A stretch of 9,582 bases of DNA. Source: an uncultured Oscillospiraceae bacterium. Lineage in GTDB: Bacteria; Bacillota; Clostridia; Oscillospirales; Ruminococcaceae. Every line of letters begins with the position of its first letter. The stretch's first letter is position 1. Below are positions 7,019 to 9,582 of the stretch, piece by piece. Location: assembly GCA_934454435.1 (NCBI GenBank), contig CAKSGA010000091.1:1-9582 (forward strand), in the 5' to 3' direction. The translations under genes were made by a program, and so were the position numbers. Under the pieces are notes generated by a model that was not told where the DNA came from, did not search any database, and saw only the letters and a list, made by a program, of their open reading frames with translations.

Positions 7019-7285
7019 ATGTACGAATCATTTTACAACTATCTTGTTTCCGCTGGGTCCAAGGAATACACTCCTTCCGGAAGAAAAGGAACTGTATACA
7101 GCTATTGCTATGCAATAGAAAAAGTGCTTGAAAACGAGGGTATCTCCTGGGAAGAACTCAGAAAAAACATCAAGCAGATTATTGTCAAGTATGATCAGGG
7201 TGGAATTTATGAGGATTTCGGCAACAGATCAAACAGAACCGTAATAAATGCACTGCGCTCATTTGAAAAATTCAGCGAAATATAA
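7019..7285 (+). CDS. 88-residue orphan protein, helical, integrase-N-terminal-like
   Basis: I do not recognise a named family with certainty. The protein starts MYESFYNYLVSAGSKEYTPS, continues with a helix VYSYCYAIEKVLENEGISWEEL and an amphipathic stretch KNIKQIIVKYDQGG, and ends RTVINALRSFEKFSEI. The pattern (short helix, 'xSAGSKEYTPSGRKGTVYSY', helix, 'ALRSFEKF') recalls the SAM-like core-binding domain at the N-terminus of tyrosine recombinases, but no catalytic domain follows, so it is at most a stand-alone DNA-binding module. The ATG at 7019 has AAAGGA (7005-7010) eight nt upstream. The frame stays open farther upstream to about 6884, yet that part overlaps the promoter. Codon use is clearly more AT-rich than in the flanking genes, and it sits between a divergent housekeeping operon and proS. 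No terminator separates it from the proS leader. Confidence 0.65.
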   Translation: MYESFYNYLVSAGSKEYTPSGRKGTVYSYCYAIEKVLENEGISWEELRKNIKQIIVKYDQGGIYEDFGNRSNRTVINALRSFEKFSEI

Positions 7286-7308
7286 ACGCAGAATTTATCA
7301 TTCACGTC

Positions 7309-7337
7309 TTGACAACCCTTCAAAATCGTGCTATAAT
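7309..7337 (+). promoter_or_regulatory. consensus promoter of the proS T-box transcript
   Basis: TTGACA (7309-7314) and TATAAT (7332-7337) with exactly 17 bp between: a perfect sigma-A match. The start is expected near 7344. Such strength suits a transcript whose output is set by T-box termination rather than by initiation. Confidence 0.92.
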
Positions 7338-7344
7338 CAATCCA

Positions 7345-7605
7345 TATGAATACGAAAAGCTGTGACAAGAAACAGTAGGCACTTCTGATTTTCCAGAGAA
7401 GCGGCGGTCGGTGCGAGCCGTTACTGAAGATCTGCCGAACCCGTCTTTGAGCTGCGCCCGGAACCCGGCATTGCCGGCAGTAAGCGGCGCCGGTGCTCAC
7501 CGTTAAAGAGAAGCGTTGTATGACGTGAAGTGCGGGATCTCCCGAATTCAGGTGGTAACACGGACTTTGTACAGTTCGCCCTGAGCTTTATGCTCGGGGC
7601 TTTTT
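7345..7605 (+). ncRNA. T-box leader, proline specificity
   Basis: A tRNA-sensing leader that reads through to proS when uncharged tRNA-Pro accumulates. Stem I contains CAGTAGG (AGTA motif), the distal AGAGAAG and GGTGCGA motifs, and GGCA...TGCC upper pairing. The specifier is CCC at 7440-7442, in the context GAA-CCC-six nt-GAGC, which aligns with the layout of the B. subtilis glyQS leader (GGC there). GC-rich hairpins follow (for example CCGGC/GCCGG around 7465-7477), then a stem-III-like hairpin CGGG/CCCG (7533-7544). The T-box sequence AGGTGGTAACACGG is at 7550-7563; its UGGU (7553-7556) can pair with the ACCA end of tRNA-Pro. It ends in the terminator at 7578-7605. The 5' end is inferred from the promoter. 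Confidence 0.93.
7578..7605 (+). terminator. T-box-controlled intrinsic terminator
   Basis: GCCCTGAGC (7578-7586) pairs with GCTCGGGGC (7592-7600), nine pairs with one G-U, loop TTTAT, then TTTTT. It lies directly after the T-box sequence and 40 nt before proS, the standard arrangement in which the antiterminator excludes this stem. Confidence 0.92.
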
Positions 7606-7644
7606 GTATTCTTGAGTAAATTCATCATCGAAAGGAAAAAAGAC

Positions 7645-9366
7645 ATGAAACTTGAAAAGCTAGTCGGCGACCGCTTCAAGCAGCGCCCCTCTGACTGCAA
7701 CATCGACAGCCACGCCCTTATGATCAGGGGCGGCTACATGAAGTACGTAGCAAACGGCATTTTCTCCAGCTACATGCCGCTGAAGCGCATCACCCGCAAG
7801 ATCGAGCAGATAATCCGTGAGGAAATGGACGCCATCGATGGTCAGGAGGTATCATTCCCGGTCGTTATGCCCGCTACCCTCTGGCAGGAGTCCGGCAGAT
7901 ACGAGAGCATAGGCAGCGAGCTTCTGCGCTTCACAGACCGCAACAAGGCGCAGATGGTCCTCGGCATGACCCATGAGGAAGCAGCCGTTCAGCTCGTGCG
8001 TGAATACGCAAACAGCTACTCCAAGTACCCGTTCATGATCTATCAGATACAGACCAAGTTCCGTGACGAAGCACGTCCGAGAGGCGGTCTTATCAGAGTC
8101 CGTGAGTTCACCATGAAGGACGCTTACTCCTTCCACACCTCCCAGGAGGATCTTGAGGAATACTACATGCGCTGCCACAAGGCGTATGAGCGCATCTACG
8201 CCCGTGCAGGCATTCCCGAGGTCATCTCCGTAAAGTCCGACTCCGGCATGATGGGCGGCAGCATTTCCCACGAATTCATGCTGCTGACTCCTATCGGCGA
8301 GGACTCCATCGCCATCTGTAAGGACTGCGGTTTCCGTGCGAACATGGAGGCTGCCGAGTCCATCATCGAAAACACCCGTGACGCAGAGAGCCAGCCCCTC
8401 ACCGAAGTGCACACCCCGAATATCCACACCATCGAAGAAATCTGCGAGTTCCTGCATACGCCGCAGGACAAGAGCTGCAAGGCGGTCGTATACCAGCGCA
8501 ACCATGACGACAGCTTCGTTGTAGTGTTTATCCGTGGCGACCTCGACATCAACGAAACCAAGCTCACGAACTTCCTGGGCTGCGATATCCACCCGGCAGT
8601 TATCACCCCCGAGTGCGGCCTGAACGCAGGCTACATCGGGCCGGTAGGGCTTCCTGAGGGCATGACCGTGCTATTCGACAGTTCCCTCCAGAACACGAAC
8701 AACCTCTCCTGCGGTGCAAATAAGGAAGAGTACCACTTCACCGGTCTTGACATCGAGCGTGACTGCAAGAATGTAGAGTACCACGACTTCGCAAAGATCA
8801 TCGAGGGCGGTATCTGCCCCAGCTGCGGCAAGAAGCACATCACCATCTCCCGTGGTATCGAGGTCGGCAACATATTCCAGCTTGGCACAAAGTACACCAG
8901 GAGCATGGGCATGACCTACCTTGACAAGGACGGCAACACCCAGATCCCGATAATGGGCTGCTACGGCATAGGCGTAGGCCGTCTTGCGGCTTCCGTATGC
9001 GAGGCGCACCACGACGACTACGGACCTATCTGGCCCATGGCGATAGCGCCGTGGCAGGTTCACCTGTGCGCCGTTCGCCCCGACGACGAACGCGTAAGGG
9101 CGGCTGCGGACAAGCTTTACGCCGACTTACAGGCGGCGGGCGTAGAGGTAATCTACGACGACAGAAACGTTCGCGCGGGCGTTATGTTCTCCGACGCGGA
9201 CCTGCTGGGCGTTCCGCTGCGCGTGGTAATAAGCCCGAGAAACCTTGACGAGGGCGTGTTCGAGCTGTCGAGCCGCGACAAGCAGATTAGCGAGAAGCTT
9301 GCGCCTGCTGAGACGGTGGACAGGCTGCGCGGGCTTATAGCTGAACAGCTGAGGTTTGAAATTTGA
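7645..9366 (+). CDS. proS: prolyl-tRNA synthetase, bacterial type with INS editing domain
   Basis: A 573-residue class II synthetase that charges tRNA-Pro in the cytoplasm. Motif 1 region IDGQEVSFPVVMPATLW (64-80), T109-H-E-E, motif 2 FRDEARPRGGLIRVREF (139-155) and motif 3 IMGCYGIGVGRLAAS (436-450) are intact. The INS editing insertion covers roughly 224-407; K279 plausibly matches the E. coli editing lysine of the same number. An anticodon-binding domain follows (about 470-570, with LCAVRPDDERV and YDDRNVRAGVMFSDADL). Two Cys pairs, C225-x2-C228 and C391-x2-C394, flank the INS domain and could bind zinc. I chose the ATG at 7645 because AAAGGA precedes it by eight nt; an in-frame TTG at 7612 lies too close to the terminator and would put this site inside the gene. 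The T-box with a CCC specifier independently confirms the function. Confidence 0.97.
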   Translation: MKLEKLVGDRFKQRPSDCNIDSHALMIRGGYMKYVANGIFSSYMPLKRITRKIEQIIREEMDAIDGQEVSFPVVMPATLWQESGRYESIGSELLRFTDRNKAQMVLGMTHEEAAVQLVREYANSYSKYPFMIYQIQTKFRDEARPRGGLIRVREFTMKDAYSFHTSQEDLEEYYMRCHKAYERIYARAGIPEVISVKSDSGMMGGSISHEFMLLTPIGEDSIAICKDCGFRANMEAAESIIENTRDAESQPLTEVHTPNIHTIEEICEFLHTPQDKSCKAVVYQRNHDDSFVVVFIRGDLDINETKLTNFLGCDIHPAVITPECGLNAGYIGPVGLPEGMTVLFDSSLQNTNNLSCGANKEEYHFTGLDIERDCKNVEYHDFAKIIEGGICPSCGKKHITISRGIEVGNIFQLGTKYTRSMGMTYLDKDGNTQIPIMGCYGIGVGRLAASVCEAHHDDYGPIWPMAIAPWQVHLCAVRPDDERVRAAADKLYADLQAAGVEVIYDDRNVRAGVMFSDADLLGVPLRVVISPRNLDEGVFELSSRDKQISEKLAPAETVDRLRGLIAEQLRFEI

Positions 9367-9372
9367 TATTGC

Positions 9373-9413
9373 ACCGACGTATTGTCGGTAGGGATTTTCG
9401 TGTTGTCACACGA
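9373..9413 (+). other. two short hairpins just after proS
   Basis: ACCGAC/GTCGGT (9373-9389, 5-nt loop) and TCGTGT/ACACGA (9398-9413, 4-nt loop) follow the stop codon within 7 nt. Between them is GGGATTTT. Neither has a good U run, so they may protect the 3' end rather than terminate. Confidence 0.4.
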
Positions 9414-9419
9414 TTAAAT

Positions 9420-9575
9420 GCGAGGACCAAACCCTTCGGGAGAGGGGGGAACAACAAAATCCAACAAAAATCGGCAATTTCCGCTGTTGCCCTTAGTTGG
9501 CGGCGGCGTGCCGCCTTTTGGGGCAACGCCGCAAACGTCCTGTTTGCGCCCTCTCCCAGTCGGGTTTTCCCTCGC
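9420..9575. repeat. large imperfect palindrome, candidate dispersed repeat or MITE-like element
   Basis: Left arm: GCGAGG (9420-9425), AAACCC (9429-9434), GGGAGAGGG (9438-9446). Right arm, in mirror order: CCCTCTCCC (9549-9557), GGGTTT (9562-9567), CCTCGC (9570-9575). That is 21 paired bases broken by two small internal loops. Inside are two further hairpins: GTTGCCC/GGGCAAC enclosing GGCGGC/GCCGCC (9486-9527) and CGCAAAC/GTTTGCG (9530-9548). No protein-coding frame of quality is present. The layout fits a non-autonomous repeat or structured RNA element; other copies cannot be seen in this window. Confidence 0.55.
9486..9527 (+). terminator. probable transcription terminator of proS, inside the palindromic element
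   Basis: GGCGGC (9499-9504) pairs with GCCGCC (9510-9515) around GGCGT and is followed by TTTT (9516-9519). It is nested in GTTGCCC (9486-9492) and GGGCAAC (9521-9527). The U run is short and is part of the larger stem, so the efficiency is doubtful. It is the best terminator candidate after proS in this window. Confidence 0.45.
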
Positions 9576-9582
9576 GCTCCTT

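Noticed and set aside
7612..7644. TTG at 7612 as start of proS
   Set aside because: It follows the T-box terminator by only a few bases and has no Shine-Dalgarno; the ATG at 7645 does and gives the usual ProRS N-terminus.
7852..8592. 246-codon minus-strand frame opposite proS
   Set aside because: Shadow of proS motifs 1 and 2 and the INS domain; no ribosome-binding site and no domain.
9335..9526. 63-codon minus-strand frame in the region after proS
   Set aside because: It is made of the palindromic repeat and the end of proS; Arg/Pro-rich composition and no start signals indicate no real gene.

Overview
This window reads as chromosomal DNA of a low-copy, anaerobe-type Bacillota. The gene order, the T-box leader and the codon style suggest Ruminococcus or a relative in the Oscillospiraceae; that placement is my inference, not a database result. 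Coding DNA on both sides is fairly GC-rich, with an obviously AT-rich island at roughly 6720-7300.

Minus strand, 1-6770: the conserved translation/transcription operon read right to left as rimP, nusA, rnpM (ylxR), an L7Ae-family gene (ylxQ-type), infB, rbfA and a DHH-family phosphoesterase (nrnA, cut by the window edge). A near-consensus promoter lies at 6741-6769. It is followed by a leader of about 105 nt with two hairpins. Spacing inside the operon is tight and three junctions overlap or nearly touch. The genes cooperate in 30S maturation (RimP, RbfA), initiation (IF2), transcription elongation and termination (NusA), RNase P modulation (RnpM), RNA binding (L7Ae-like) and turnover of very short RNAs (NrnA).

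Middle, 6770-7640: a divergent intergenic region with two overlapping palindromes and a good plus-strand promoter. An 88-residue AT-rich orphan gene follows. Next come a perfect-consensus promoter and a complete T-box leader whose specifier codon is CCC (proline).

Plus strand, 7645-9366: proS, prolyl-tRNA synthetase, controlled by that T-box. Downstream, 9367-9582 is non-coding and rich in nested inverted repeats. An outer palindrome at about 9420-9575 looks like a dispersed repeat or small mobile-type element that also carries a terminator-like hairpin.

The housekeeping genes are ordinary. The parts worth a second look are: an L7Ae-family gene that has no canonical start codon ahead of its conserved N-terminus (AUA is the best candidate); an orphan small gene with its own promoter and operator-like dyads; the long repeat-built linker of IF2; a TTG start for infB overlapped by a short ATG frame; and the terminal palindromic element. 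I see no defence system, CRISPR array, prophage or insertion sequence with a transposase here.
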